Below are positions 36,123 to 45,465 of a DNA stretch of 64,000 nucleotides, piece after piece. The notes below the pieces were generated by a model. The model was not told the DNA's origin. It made no database searches and saw only the letters and a program-made list of their open reading frames with translations. The stretch lies in contig JAIOZL010000008.1 in the NCBI GenBank assembly GCA_021740645.1, positions 62,001 to 126,000 of the forward strand. The letters are read 5' to 3'. This DNA is from Bacteroidales bacterium (GTDB taxonomy: Bacteria; Bacteroidota; Bacteroidia; Bacteroidales; JAADJA01). How positions within the stretch are numbered: the stretch's first letter is position 1; each line of letters begins with the position of its first letter. Both the position numbers and the translations under genes were made by a program.

Positions 36123-38702
36123 ATGAAGCGCTTTTTTTACATTATTTTTTTAAATCTCATTTTAATTCAATTTGTAAATGCAACGCATGAGCGTGCAGGT
36201 GAAATAATTTTCACCCATATTTTCGACCGCACTTACGAGATTAAAATAATTACTTACACCTATGCTCCAAGCCCTGCTGACAGGCCTGAACTTGAAATTA
36301 AATGGGGGGATGGGACGTCGAGCATCCTACCTCGGTCAGGCTTTGTTGATTTAACGCTTGAAATCAGAAGGAATGAATATATTGGGCAGCACACTTATGC
36401 CGGAAATGGTTCTTTTAAGATTTCTCTTGAAGACCCCAACAGAAATTATGGAATTGTGAACATCCCCAACTCCGTGAATATACCATTCTATATTGAAACT
36501 TTACTTATAATCAACCCTTTTTTAGGGGGCAACAGTTCCCCTGTGTTACTGAATCCTCCACTTGATTATGGTTGTGTAAACAGGTTGTATGTGCACAATC
36601 CGGCCGCTTTTGATCCGGATGGGGATAGCCTTTCATACAGACTTACCGTGTGCAGGGGGGTTAATGGATTACCTATTCCGGGTTATTCTTTCCCCCTGGC
36701 CAGTAGTAGTTTTTCTATTGATGAATTTACCGGAGATCTCATTTGGGATAAACCGGTTATCCAGGGGGAATATAATGTCGCTTTCATTATTGAAGAATGG
36801 CGTAATGGTCAGCGAATTGGCTATGTTACCCGTGACCTTCAAATAAAAATTGACGCATGCAGTAACAACCCTCCTGTAATTTACAGCCTGAATGATACGT
36901 GTATTATTGCCGGACAAAACCTTCAATTTGAAGTGAGTGCCATTGACCCCGATGGTGACCTGGTAGCTCTTTCGGGGAAGGGGAGCCCATTTATTCAGGA
37001 AGAATCTCCAGCCATCATGCAACCTAATCCAGCTTACGGAAATGGTGAAGTAACGGCTGAATTTAGTTGGAACACAAAATGTTCACATGTACAGAAAAAC
37101 CCACATCAGCTGTACTTAAAAGCCAGAGATAGTTTGGTTTCAGATGTACAGTTAACCGCATATAAAACTGTTAATATTTCTGTCATAGGGCCATCCCCTG
37201 AAATTTCAGCCGCCATTCCTCTTGGCAACTCTATTACGCTCCAATGGGTACCCTACGAATGTCAAAATGCGACAGCTTATAGAATTTACCGAAAAGATTC
37301 ATTTTTTGGATATACACCCGCTTACTGCGAAACTGGAGTACCAGCATATACCGGCTATAATAAAATTGCCGACATAAACACGCTTACACAGACGGAATAT
37401 ACCGATGACAACGGTGGTTTAGGATTGATTCATGGAATTGAATATTGTTATATGATTACTGCTATATTCCCAGGTAATGTAGAAAGTTTAGCTTCCCTTG
37501 AATGGTGTGCCCTGCTTAAAAAAGACCTCCCTGTGATTACCAATGTAAGTATAGAAAAAACTGATGCCTCCAATGGTGAAATATATGTCGCATGGTCCAA
37601 ACCTACTGAATTAGATACCATCCAAATTCCCGGTCCTTATAAATACGAGGTAACCCGCAATAACCCTCTTCAAGGAAATGATTATATTACGGTTGGAGCT
37701 TTGAATGATCTAAATGATACAACTTTTAATGACATCCCAATTCCAACACTTATTGATAATTACAAATACAAAATTGATTTGTATAGTGGAGTCGGGCAGG
37801 ATGAATTCAAAGTAGGATCGACTTCCCCAGCACCCAGTATTTTTCTCTCTACTTATGGAACCGACAAAGCCATTGAATTGACATGGAACAATAATGTTCC
37901 CTGGTACAATGAAGAATTTACCATCTATCGGCAAAATAAAGTTACCCTGGATTTTGATTCGATAGGCTCCTCATTAATCCCGGTTTTTACGGATACTGGA
38001 CTGGTTAATAGCATAGAATATTGCTACAAAATAAAATCAATTGGCCGCTATGCCTCACCAGGAATAATTAATCCAATTATTAATTTCTCGCAGGAAAATT
38101 GTGGTATCCCAATCGATAATGTAGCTCCTTGTGCTCCTGTTTTGCAAGTACAGACTAATTGTGAAATTTACGAAAATGATTTGAGCTGGGACTATCCTGA
38201 TAGCTGTGCAAATGAAGAGCTTACCTATTATATTTATTATGCCGGATTAAATGAAGATGATTTCCAGCTCTTTGATTCTACTCAAAACAACTACTATACT
38301 TTTTCGGTTACACCACCCACTGTGGTAGGTTGTTTTACAATTACTGCCCTTGACTCACTCTATAATCAAAGTGTTTTCAGTAATTTGGAGTGTGTGGATA
38401 TTAATGAGTGCGGGCGGATTTGGTTCCCAAACTTCATGTCTCCTAACGGAGATACATACAATGATTACTTTTCTGCAGATTCAGTGAATTCCGTTCACAG
38501 CTTATCCCTCCGGATTTTTAACCGCTGGGGAAGTATTGTTTATGAAACAGAGGACCCTTTTTTCCAGTGGGATGGCCGTGATCAAAACAATAACAGTGAT
38601 TGCAGCCCTGGTGTCTATTTTTATGAAGGCGTGGTGGCAGAATACACTTTACGAGGGCCTGTAGAGCGGGTAGTAAAAGGGAATGTTACATTGCTGCGTT
38701 AA
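36123..38702 (+). CDS. Large surface protein with gliding-motility-type (CHU_C) C-terminal domain
   Basis: An 859-residue exported protein. The signal peptide ends near FVNATHERAGEI, an opening common in Bacteroidota adhesins. A cadherin-like region follows, with two DPDGD-type calcium sites (AFDPDGDSLSYRL, AIDPDGDLVALSG). Several fibronectin-like beta domains come next (ITLQWVPYECQNATAYRIYR and similar). The C-terminal 95 residues are the CHU_C / type B sorting domain: WFPNFMSPNGDTYNDYF, LRIFNRWGSIVYE, FFQWDGRD. Export by T9SS is expected. Probably an adhesin; ligand unknown. Confidence 0.85.
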   Translation: MKRFFYIIFLNLILIQFVNATHERAGEIIFTHIFDRTYEIKIITYTYAPSPADRPELEIKWGDGTSSILPRSGFVDLTLEIRRNEYIGQHTYAGNGSFKISLEDPNRNYGIVNIPNSVNIPFYIETLLIINPFLGGNSSPVLLNPPLDYGCVNRLYVHNPAAFDPDGDSLSYRLTVCRGVNGLPIPGYSFPLASSSFSIDEFTGDLIWDKPVIQGEYNVAFIIEEWRNGQRIGYVTRDLQIKIDACSNNPPVIYSLNDTCIIAGQNLQFEVSAIDPDGDLVALSGKGSPFIQEESPAIMQPNPAYGNGEVTAEFSWNTKCSHVQKNPHQLYLKARDSLVSDVQLTAYKTVNISVIGPSPEISAAIPLGNSITLQWVPYECQNATAYRIYRKDSFFGYTPAYCETGVPAYTGYNKIADINTLTQTEYTDDNGGLGLIHGIEYCYMITAIFPGNVESLASLEWCALLKKDLPVITNVSIEKTDASNGEIYVAWSKPTELDTIQIPGPYKYEVTRNNPLQGNDYITVGALNDLNDTTFNDIPIPTLIDNYKYKIDLYSGVGQDEFKVGSTSPAPSIFLSTYGTDKAIELTWNNNVPWYNEEFTIYRQNKVTLDFDSIGSSLIPVFTDTGLVNSIEYCYKIKSIGRYASPGIINPIINFSQENCGIPIDNVAPCAPVLQVQTNCEIYENDLSWDYPDSCANEELTYYIYYAGLNEDDFQLFDSTQNNYYTFSVTPPTVVGCFTITALDSLYNQSVFSNLECVDINECGRIWFPNFMSPNGDTYNDYFSADSVNSVHSLSLRIFNRWGSIVYETEDPFFQWDGRDQNNNSDCSPGVYFYEGVVAEYTLRGPVERVVKGNVTLLR

Positions 38703-38775
38703 ACTTTTTAACTCCATCATAAAGACTTGTTTTTTATTAGCTTTTTTGCCCCAATAAATACTTTTTAGCTTTTTA

Positions 38776-38783
38776 TATTTTTG
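38776..38783 (+). promoter_or_regulatory. Predicted promoter -7 box of ispG
   Basis: TATTTTTG, a perfect TAnnTTTG match, ends only 5 bases before the ispG ATG, predicting a leaderless or nearly leaderless mRNA. Confidence 0.5.
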
Positions 38784-38788
38784 CATGC

Positions 38789-40525
38789 ATGATTTTTAAG
38801 GATTACAAATCGAAGGTTGTTCAGGTTGGAAATTTATCTATTGGAGGAAATTATCCTGTCCGAATTCAGTCTATGACCACGACAAATACAATGGATACCT
38901 TAGCCACCATAGAGCAATCGGTCCGTTTGTTCGATGCAGGATGCGAGTTAGTAAGAATTACGGCACCCGGAGTAAAGGAAGCTGAAAATCTTCGTATTAT
39001 TAAAAAAGAACTCCTAAACCGGGGATATACCGGGCCACTGATTGCTGACATTCATTACCAGCCAAAGGCAGCAGAAATAGCTGCACACTACGTCGAAAAA
39101 GTCCGGATAAATCCTGGAAACTATGTGGACAGAAAAAAGGGCAAATTATCCTATTCAGATTCAGAATATCAGGCGGAACTTCAGAAAATCTCCGACAAGT
39201 TAAAACCCCTACTTGGTATATGTAAAGAACATGGAACTGCACTCCGTATTGGGACCAATCATGGATCACTTTCCGAAAGAATATTAATGGCCTATGGTGA
39301 CACTCCTGAGGGAATGGTAGAGTCAGCACTGGAATTTGTGAAGATTTGTGAGGCTCACAGTTTTTATAACCTGGTGTTAAGTTTAAAATCGAGTAACGTA
39401 AAAGTAATGATGTATGCCAATCGCTTGCTTATAGGCAGGATGAATGAACTCGGCATAAGTTATCCAATCCACCTTGGAGTTACTGAAGCTGGGGATGCGG
39501 AAGATGGCAGAATTAAATCGGCAGCCGGAATCGGGCCCTTGCTTTTGGATGGAATCGGTGACACCATTAGGGTTTCCCTGACTGAAGAACCCGAATTTGA
39601 AATACCCGTAGCCAAAAACATTGTTATTTCTTGCAATCCCAGGGGTCTTAGTACTGATTCAGCACCGTTACACATTGCGATTCCTGATAATGAAACATTT
39701 AATTTTGTTAAAAGGAAATCAAAAGCTGTGGACAAGATAGGTGGCGGTCATGTACCAGTTGTGATTCTGAATGCCAGTTTTCTTTATGACGAAATAAGCC
39801 CGGATTTTTTTCCTGACTATTTTATCACGACGAATTTGGATATATTGGATAATAAAGGAAATAATCTCCCCCCCGGGCAAATAAACCTGGTGAATATTCA
39901 ATCTCTTGAAGACTTTCACGCGTGGAACGATAAATTAAGCGGGCAATCCGATTTATTGGTATTTGAGCTGCAGGAATCCACCAATTTACTTACAATACGA
40001 AATTGGTTTGCATACCTCAGAAAAAATCATCACAAAAATCCGGTTATTCTTAAAGCTTCCCTTCAGTGCAAAACCACTGAAGAGCTAATAATTAAGGCTT
40101 CTTCCATTTTCGCGTATTTCCTTGTAGATGGTGAGGGGGATGGTATCTGGATAGAATCAGAAGGTTCCACAGCAAATCATCTAAGCCAGACCTCCTTCGG
40201 AATTTTACAGGCGATTGGAGCACGCATCTCAAAAACCGAATATATTGCCTGTCCATCTTGCGGAAGAACACTATTTAACATCCAGCAAACCCTTCAAGAA
40301 ATTAAATCGAAAACATCGCACTTAAAAGGATTAAAAATTGGAGTGATGGGTTGTTGTGTTAATGGGCCTGGTGAAATGGCTGATGCAGATTATGGTTATG
40401 TTGGCGCCGGTAAAGGAAAAATCAATTTATATAAGGGAAAAATGATAGTTAAGGCCGCAATAAATGAAGCTGTTGCCGTGGAAGAACTTATTTCTGTGAT
40501 CAAAGCAAACAATGATTGGCAATAA
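38789..40525 (+). CDS. ispG: 4-hydroxy-3-methylbut-2-enyl diphosphate synthase
   Basis: Iron-sulfur enzyme that reduces methylerythritol cyclodiphosphate to HMBPP, the penultimate step of the MEP isoprenoid pathway. The 578-residue protein is the long plant-like form with a large middle domain between the TIM barrel (PVRIQSMTTTNTMDT; PLIADIHYQPKAAEIA; RINPGNY) and the C-terminal cluster domain. The cluster cysteines are in CPSCGRTLFN (C488, C491) and MGCCVNGPGE (C522, C523). The long form is usual in Bacteroidota. Functionally linked to ispE in this window. Confidence 0.96.
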   Translation: MIFKDYKSKVVQVGNLSIGGNYPVRIQSMTTTNTMDTLATIEQSVRLFDAGCELVRITAPGVKEAENLRIIKKELLNRGYTGPLIADIHYQPKAAEIAAHYVEKVRINPGNYVDRKKGKLSYSDSEYQAELQKISDKLKPLLGICKEHGTALRIGTNHGSLSERILMAYGDTPEGMVESALEFVKICEAHSFYNLVLSLKSSNVKVMMYANRLLIGRMNELGISYPIHLGVTEAGDAEDGRIKSAAGIGPLLLDGIGDTIRVSLTEEPEFEIPVAKNIVISCNPRGLSTDSAPLHIAIPDNETFNFVKRKSKAVDKIGGGHVPVVILNASFLYDEISPDFFPDYFITTNLDILDNKGNNLPPGQINLVNIQSLEDFHAWNDKLSGQSDLLVFELQESTNLLTIRNWFAYLRKNHHKNPVILKASLQCKTTEELIIKASSIFAYFLVDGEGDGIWIESEGSTANHLSQTSFGILQAIGARISKTEYIACPSCGRTLFNIQQTLQEIKSKTSHLKGLKIGVMGCCVNGPGEMADADYGYVGAGKGKINLYKGKMIVKAAINEAVAVEELISVIKANNDWQ

Positions 40526-40615
40526 GTTTATTTCTCCTATTTTTACCAATTCAAATTGCATAAAATATTTTTATTAAAAACGAGTTTTACCTATACAATT
40601 TTTCAAAGGAAATCT

Positions 40616-42979
40616 ATGATCATGAGCAGTAGAATTACCACCATTTTAATATACTCAATATTTTTAAGCATTTTTTCACAGGCCCAGAGCATTGGAATTG
40701 GTGAATGGCGCGACCATTTGCCTTATCGGGCAACCCATTCAATTACAGCTGGCGACAACAAAGTGTATTGTGCTTCACCTTATGGATTGATGTATTACGA
40801 TAATGCCGATTTTACATTAAAAAAATTAACCAGGGTTAACGGCTTAAACGATATTGGCATCTCCAGGATTGGATATAATGACCCGCAAAATGCTTTACTT
40901 GTAGCTTATAATAATACCAATATTGACCTTATAAAAGGGAATACCATTATTAACATGGCAGATATTTACAATAGTACAGCCATTACTCCCGAAGAGAAAT
41001 CGATCAATAACTTAATGTACATCAGCAACCTGGCCTACCTATCCTGTGGGTTTGGGATTGTGGTAATTGATGTGGCTAAAGAAGAAGTAGTTGACACCTG
41101 GTATATTGGCCCTGATGGTAGTCACCTCAAAGTGTTTGATCTCACTTACGACGACTCCTGGTTTTATGCTGCTACTGAAGAGGGAATTTATTATGCAAGC
41201 CAGGACAGTCCGAACCTTGCTTATTTTGGGTCATGGTCAAAAGATGAAACCCTTCCCGACGCTAATGGGGTTTATAATCACATTGCTTATAATAATGGCG
41301 TTTTATTTGCCAATAAATTTTCAGATGTATGGGCTCAGGATACCATTTTCTTTAAATTAAACGGACAGTGGCAATACGACGTTGAAAAATTTTTTACAGA
41401 TGATGTGCATAGCCTAAAAACTTTCGATGGTCAACTTTATGTGGTTCAATCCTTAAACGTTAGGATATATAATCCTGATTTATCCCTTGCAAAAACCATT
41501 TGGTCATATTTTGAAGCCAGCTGTCAACCAAGGGATATTGTGGTGGATAATTCGGGTTTATGGCTTGCCGATAATGGAAATGGCATGATACTCGAAGAGA
41601 GTTATAATAAATTCCGCTTCTTTTATCCCAACGGGCCTCTCAGCACTGATGTGTTTGATATGTCACTTGAAAATGAAAATTTATGGATCGTTCCGGGAGG
41701 AAGGAATTTAAGTTGGGGGAACATTTGGAAAAGGGGAAGTATTTCCTCAATGAGGGACGAGGACTGGAATACCATTAACAAAAGTACACCTGGTGCAGAG
41801 ACTCTGGACACGTTATATGACCTGTTATGCGTAGCGGTTAATCCCTTTAACACTAACCAGGTTTTTGCAGGATCATGGAGCCGTGGTTTGATTGAATTCA
41901 ATAGCGAAACAATGTACAAGTTTTACAATCCCGAAAACAGTTCCCTTGAGTATAAACAGAACGAAGGCGCCCCGGTTTGTAAAGTTGGGGGGCTCGCTTT
42001 TGATGCATCAGGAAACTTATGGGTAGCAAATTCAGGGGCAAACAGCATTCTTTCTGTCAGGGTAAACGATGGTAGCGAATTAGGCACCTGGGCTTCCTTT
42101 TATCTTGGTTCTTTTTCCAGTGGAAAAGATATTGGGCAGTTGATCATCGACAGTTATGGGCAGAAGTGGATTTTATGGAGAGATCATTCAATTATTGTTT
42201 TTAACGATAATAATACACCCTTAAACCCTAATGACGACCAGGTAGCCAAACATTTAACCGGGGCTCAAAATAACGGAAATCTTCCCGGTACAAAAATATT
42301 TAGTATCGCACAAGATAATGACGGGGAAATCTGGATTGGTTCTGATGAAGGGATTGGGGTTATTTATTCCCCCGAAAATGTATTTAGCGGATTTAATTTT
42401 GATGCACAACAAATTTTAATTCCAAGGAATGATGGTTCTGGCCTGGCCGATATCTTACTTGAATTTGAAACCATCACAGCCATTGCTGTGGACGGAGATA
42501 ATAATAAATGGCTCGGAACCGACAAATCGGGTGTTTTCCTCGTTTCTCCTGATGGCCTTGAAGAAATTCACCACTTTACCATTGAAAATAGTCCTCTGCT
42601 TTCCAATACTATCACAAGTATTGAAATAAATCACAAAACGGGAGAAGTCTTCTTTGGTACAGCAAATGGTATTATTTCCTATAAAAGTACGGCTACTCAA
42701 GGGGGTGAAACCAATGAAGATGTTTATGCATATCCTAACCCTGTTCGACCTGGATATACCGGCCCTATCGCCATAAAAGGGCTGGTGAATAATGCTGATT
42801 TTAAGATCACTAATGTTAATGGATCACTGGTTTACAGTGGCCGCGCCGAAGGCGGACAAGCCATTTGGGATGGGAATAACTTTAACGGACGACATGCACA
42901 ATCCGGGGTTTACCTGGTATTTGTTACTGATGATCTCGGCAAAGAAACTCTGGTTACTAAAATCCTTTTTATGAACTAA
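40616..42979 (+). CDS. porZ: PorZ-like T9SS attachment-complex beta-propeller protein
   Basis: An exported protein of 787 residues beginning at ATG 40616 (MIMSSRITTILIYSIFL, a signal peptide ending at SQAQ); an in-frame TTG at 40556 would add a non-signal-like extension. The mature part opens with GIGEWRDHLPYRATHSI, the typical PorZ start. Two-component-regulator-type propeller repeats follow (NGLNDIGISRIGYN; DGEIWIGSDEGIGVI; NNKWLGTDKSGVFLV). The C-terminus is a sorting-type domain (AYPNPVRPGYTGP to LVTKILFMN). PorZ sits on the cell surface in the complex that attaches T9SS cargo to A-LPS. The ATG of recO overlaps its stop. Confidence 0.85.
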   Translation: MIMSSRITTILIYSIFLSIFSQAQSIGIGEWRDHLPYRATHSITAGDNKVYCASPYGLMYYDNADFTLKKLTRVNGLNDIGISRIGYNDPQNALLVAYNNTNIDLIKGNTIINMADIYNSTAITPEEKSINNLMYISNLAYLSCGFGIVVIDVAKEEVVDTWYIGPDGSHLKVFDLTYDDSWFYAATEEGIYYASQDSPNLAYFGSWSKDETLPDANGVYNHIAYNNGVLFANKFSDVWAQDTIFFKLNGQWQYDVEKFFTDDVHSLKTFDGQLYVVQSLNVRIYNPDLSLAKTIWSYFEASCQPRDIVVDNSGLWLADNGNGMILEESYNKFRFFYPNGPLSTDVFDMSLENENLWIVPGGRNLSWGNIWKRGSISSMRDEDWNTINKSTPGAETLDTLYDLLCVAVNPFNTNQVFAGSWSRGLIEFNSETMYKFYNPENSSLEYKQNEGAPVCKVGGLAFDASGNLWVANSGANSILSVRVNDGSELGTWASFYLGSFSSGKDIGQLIIDSYGQKWILWRDHSIIVFNDNNTPLNPNDDQVAKHLTGAQNNGNLPGTKIFSIAQDNDGEIWIGSDEGIGVIYSPENVFSGFNFDAQQILIPRNDGSGLADILLEFETITAIAVDGDNNKWLGTDKSGVFLVSPDGLEEIHHFTIENSPLLSNTITSIEINHKTGEVFFGTANGIISYKSTATQGGETNEDVYAYPNPVRPGYTGPIAIKGLVNNADFKITNVNGSLVYSGRAEGGQAIWDGNNFNGRHAQSGVYLVFVTDDLGKETLVTKILFMN

Positions 42980-43707
42980 TGCTCCAGAAAACCCGAGGCA
43001 TCGTTTTTCATCAATTGAAATATTCTGAAACGAGTATTATTGCTAAAATCTATACTGAGGCTTTTGGATTACAATCCTACATGATTAGGGGTGCCCGCAA
43101 AAAAAATGCAAGTATCCGAACAGCTCATCTCCAGCATTTGGCCCTTCTTGAAGTAGAAGTGAATCAGCGCGACAGTAAAAGTCTGCAGCATTTAAGAAAC
43201 CTGAAGGTAATTCACCCTTTTAAAAGTATCCCTTTTAACATAGCAAAAAGTTCCCAGGCAATGTTCATTAATGAAGTGTTGTACAAAGTGGTGAAAGAAG
43301 AAGAAACCAATCCAGCGCTGTTCAATTTTCTGTTCAATTCTATTCAGTTCCTTGATTTAACCGAAGAAGCAGCCAGTCTTTTTCATCATGTATTTCTTAT
43401 TCAGTTAAGCAGATATTTAGGATTTTATCCTTTGAATAATTATTCTGAACTCAATCGTAACTTTAATTTAGAAGAAGGAAAGTTCACCAGTAGCACCGGC
43501 CCATCCAAACTTTTTGCAGAACCTCCACTAAGCAAGGCACTGATGGAAATCCTCTCGCTTAGCTTTGAAGATTTAGGCACGATAAATCTTAAACATCATT
43601 CAAGAAACGAACTACTGGATCTGATATTAAATTATTATTTGCTTCATATTCCCGGAATTATTGAGTTTAAATCGCATGTGGTGTTAAAGGAAGTATTTGG
43701 TGGATAG
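42979..43707 (+). CDS. recO: DNA repair protein RecO
   Basis: A 242-residue protein that helps load RecA on SSB-coated DNA in gap repair. The N-terminal OB domain starts MLQKTRGIVFHQLKYSETSIIAKIYTEAFG cut by its first strands, and YMIRGARKKNASIR follows. The helical C-terminal domain has LSRYLGFYPLNNY and ends VVLKEVF. The zinc-finger cysteines of some RecO proteins are absent. The start codon shares one base with the porZ stop; a recO-porZ neighbourhood is common in Bacteroidota and supports both names. Confidence 0.92.
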   Translation: MLQKTRGIVFHQLKYSETSIIAKIYTEAFGLQSYMIRGARKKNASIRTAHLQHLALLEVEVNQRDSKSLQHLRNLKVIHPFKSIPFNIAKSSQAMFINEVLYKVVKEEETNPALFNFLFNSIQFLDLTEEAASLFHHVFLIQLSRYLGFYPLNNYSELNRNFNLEEGKFTSSTGPSKLFAEPPLSKALMEILSLSFEDLGTINLKHHSRNELLDLILNYYLLHIPGIIEFKSHVVLKEVFGG

Positions 43708-43743
43708 AAAGTAGAATCGTTCTTGACTATTTACTGCACAATT

Positions 43744-44463
43744 TCATCCTTCGTTAAGTAGAACATACTCGTAAGCAAACACCTGGGCAAACTGCTCCTT
43801 TAAATTCTCTTTTACCTCCTCAAAATTAATCTTTTTACCTAGTTCTTTTTGCATACTTGTTACCCCTTTATCAATAAATCCGCAGGGGTTGATATAATTA
43901 TAATACTCAAGATTAGTATTTACATTAAAGGCAAAACCATGCATGGTTACATAGCGGCTAACCTTAACCCCAATGGCACATATCTTTCTCGTTTTTCCTG
44001 GAATTTTTGTATCCAGCCAAACACCTGTGGCCCCTTCCAACCTCTCTGGCGCGATTCCATATTTTTCAAGAGTTTTGATTATCGCCTCTTCAATTTTATA
44101 CACATATTGTTTTACTCCAAGTCCATGGGCTTCCAGGTCGAGAATGGGATAACCCACTATCTGACCCGGGCCGTGATAGGTGATATCCCCTCCCCTGTCA
44201 ATTTTGAAAAAGCTTGCCCCCTTTTCTTTCAGGAAATTTTCATTCACCAACAGGTTATTGTCATTTCCGCTTTTACCCAAAGTATATACATGAGGATGTT
44301 CACAGAATAAAAGATAATTATAGTTAATGGACTGTTCACATGCAGGAAGAGAATGATTATAAACCTTGATTTCCTGTACCTGCCCCAATAATTTTTTCTG
44401 AAGATCCCAGGCTTTGGCATATTCTAACGTTCCAAGATCTTTAAATATGACTTTTTGTTCCAT
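43744..44463 (-). CDS. lipB: Octanoyl-[ACP]:protein N-octanoyltransferase
   Basis: Transfers octanoate from acyl-carrier protein to the lipoyl domains of 2-oxoacid dehydrogenases. The 239-residue enzyme has GGDITYHGPGQIVGYPILD with the substrate-pocket histidine, and KICAIGVKVSRYVTMHGFAFNV followed by INPCGF, which carries the catalytic cysteine and lysine pair. Length is normal. lipA lies 3 bases upstream on the same strand, so the two steps of lipoate assembly form one operon. Confidence 0.96.
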   Translation of the reverse strand: MEQKVIFKDLGTLEYAKAWDLQKKLLGQVQEIKVYNHSLPACEQSINYNYLLFCEHPHVYTLGKSGNDNNLLVNENFLKEKGASFFKIDRGGDITYHGPGQIVGYPILDLEAHGLGVKQYVYKIEEAIIKTLEKYGIAPERLEGATGVWLDTKIPGKTRKICAIGVKVSRYVTMHGFAFNVNTNLEYYNYINPCGFIDKGVTSMQKELGKKINFEEVKENLKEQFAQVFAYEYVLLNEG

Positions 44464-44466
44464 TAT

Positions 44467-45318
44467 CTATTTCACATGTTTTTCAGCATGGTATGAAGAA
44501 CGGACCAGTGGACTGCTTTCCACATAGGTAAATTCTTTTTCTAAACCAATCAGGCGATACTTTTCAAACTGTTCGGGAGTAATAAATTCCTTAACCGACA
44601 AATGATGTTTAGCAGGTTGTAAATATTGGCCAAGTGTAAGGATTTTACAATCCACTTTTCGCAAGTCATCCATTGTTTCCAAAACCTCTGCTTCCGTTTC
44701 GCCCAGCCCCAGCATCAAGCCTGATTTTGTCCTGACACCTTTTTCAGCAAGGAACTTCAATACCTTTAAGCTTAACTCATAACTGGCTTTACTCCTGACT
44801 ATTGGAGTGATCCTTCTTACTGTTTCGAGGTTATGCGAAATTACTTCCGGTGCCGCATCTATCACTTTCTGAATCAATTCTTCTTTCCCATCAAAATCAG
44901 GAATTAAGGTTTCAATAGTTGTATTTGGATTGATTTCTTTAATTTTTGAAATAGTCAAAGCCCATATTTCCGCACCCCCATCTTCCAGGTCATCCCTGTC
45001 GACCGAAGTCAGCACACAATGTTTTACCCCCATCTTTTTCACTGATTCTGCGACTCTTTCAGGCTCTTGCCAATCAGCCGGTAAAGGTTTACCCGTTTTC
45101 ACATTACAAAACTTACAAGCTCTGGTGCAAATATCCCCAAGGATCATTAAGGTAGCCGTGCCTCTGCCCCAGCATTCAGCCATATTAGGGCAATGTCCGC
45201 TGGTGCATATGGTATGCAAATTATTTTTTTCAACTATATCCCGTACTCCTATATATTGTTTACCAACAGGAATCTTTGTTTTCAACCATTTTGGCTTTCT
45301 TACACTTATCTCGCCCAT
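44467..45318 (-). CDS. lipA: Lipoyl synthase
   Basis: Radical-SAM enzyme that inserts two sulfurs into protein-bound octanoyl groups. The 283-residue protein shows both cluster motifs: the auxiliary cluster CTSGHCPNMAECWG (CxxxxCxxxxxC) and the radical-SAM CTRACKFC, plus LGETEAEV and the C-terminal VRSSYHAEKH arginine-serine-rich end. Length is typical. First gene of the lipA-lipB operon; a TAATTTTG promoter box lies 25 bases before the ATG. Divergent from the second predicted selenoprotein. Confidence 0.97.
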   Translation of the reverse strand: MGEISVRKPKWLKTKIPVGKQYIGVRDIVEKNNLHTICTSGHCPNMAECWGRGTATLMILGDICTRACKFCNVKTGKPLPADWQEPERVAESVKKMGVKHCVLTSVDRDDLEDGGAEIWALTISKIKEINPNTTIETLIPDFDGKEELIQKVIDAAPEVISHNLETVRRITPIVRSKASYELSLKVLKFLAEKGVRTKSGLMLGLGETEAEVLETMDDLRKVDCKILTLGQYLQPAKHHLSVKEFITPEQFEKYRLIGLEKEFTYVESSPLVRSSYHAEKHVK

Positions 45319-45343
45319 AGAATCATTATTAATTAACTGTTCG

Positions 45344-45351
45344 CAAAATTA
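45344..45351 (-). promoter_or_regulatory. Predicted promoter -7 box of lipA-lipB
   Basis: TAATTTTG on the minus strand, a perfect TAnnTTTG match, 25 bases before the lipA ATG. Confidence 0.5.
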
Positions 45352-45386
45352 TAACTTTAAAACCAGACAACTAATAGAAAAAGCAA

Positions 45387-45415
45387 TCTGTCATTTTATA
45401 AATTGCTTATATTTG
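45387..45415 (+). promoter_or_regulatory. Predicted promoter of the second selenoprotein gene
   Basis: TATATTTG (45408-45415) matches TAnnTTTG, with TCTG (45387-45390) 17 bases upstream close to the -33 TTTG. The leader would be about 45 nt. A working promoter argues against a dead gene. Confidence 0.55.
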
Positions 45416-45465
45416 TTTAATTAAATATATCAATCAATAATTACTAACAATAAAATGCATTTAAC

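Noticed and set aside
40556..40615. TTG at 40556 as the start of the PorZ-like protein
   Set aside because: It would put 20 residues before an otherwise normal signal peptide that begins at the ATG 40616.
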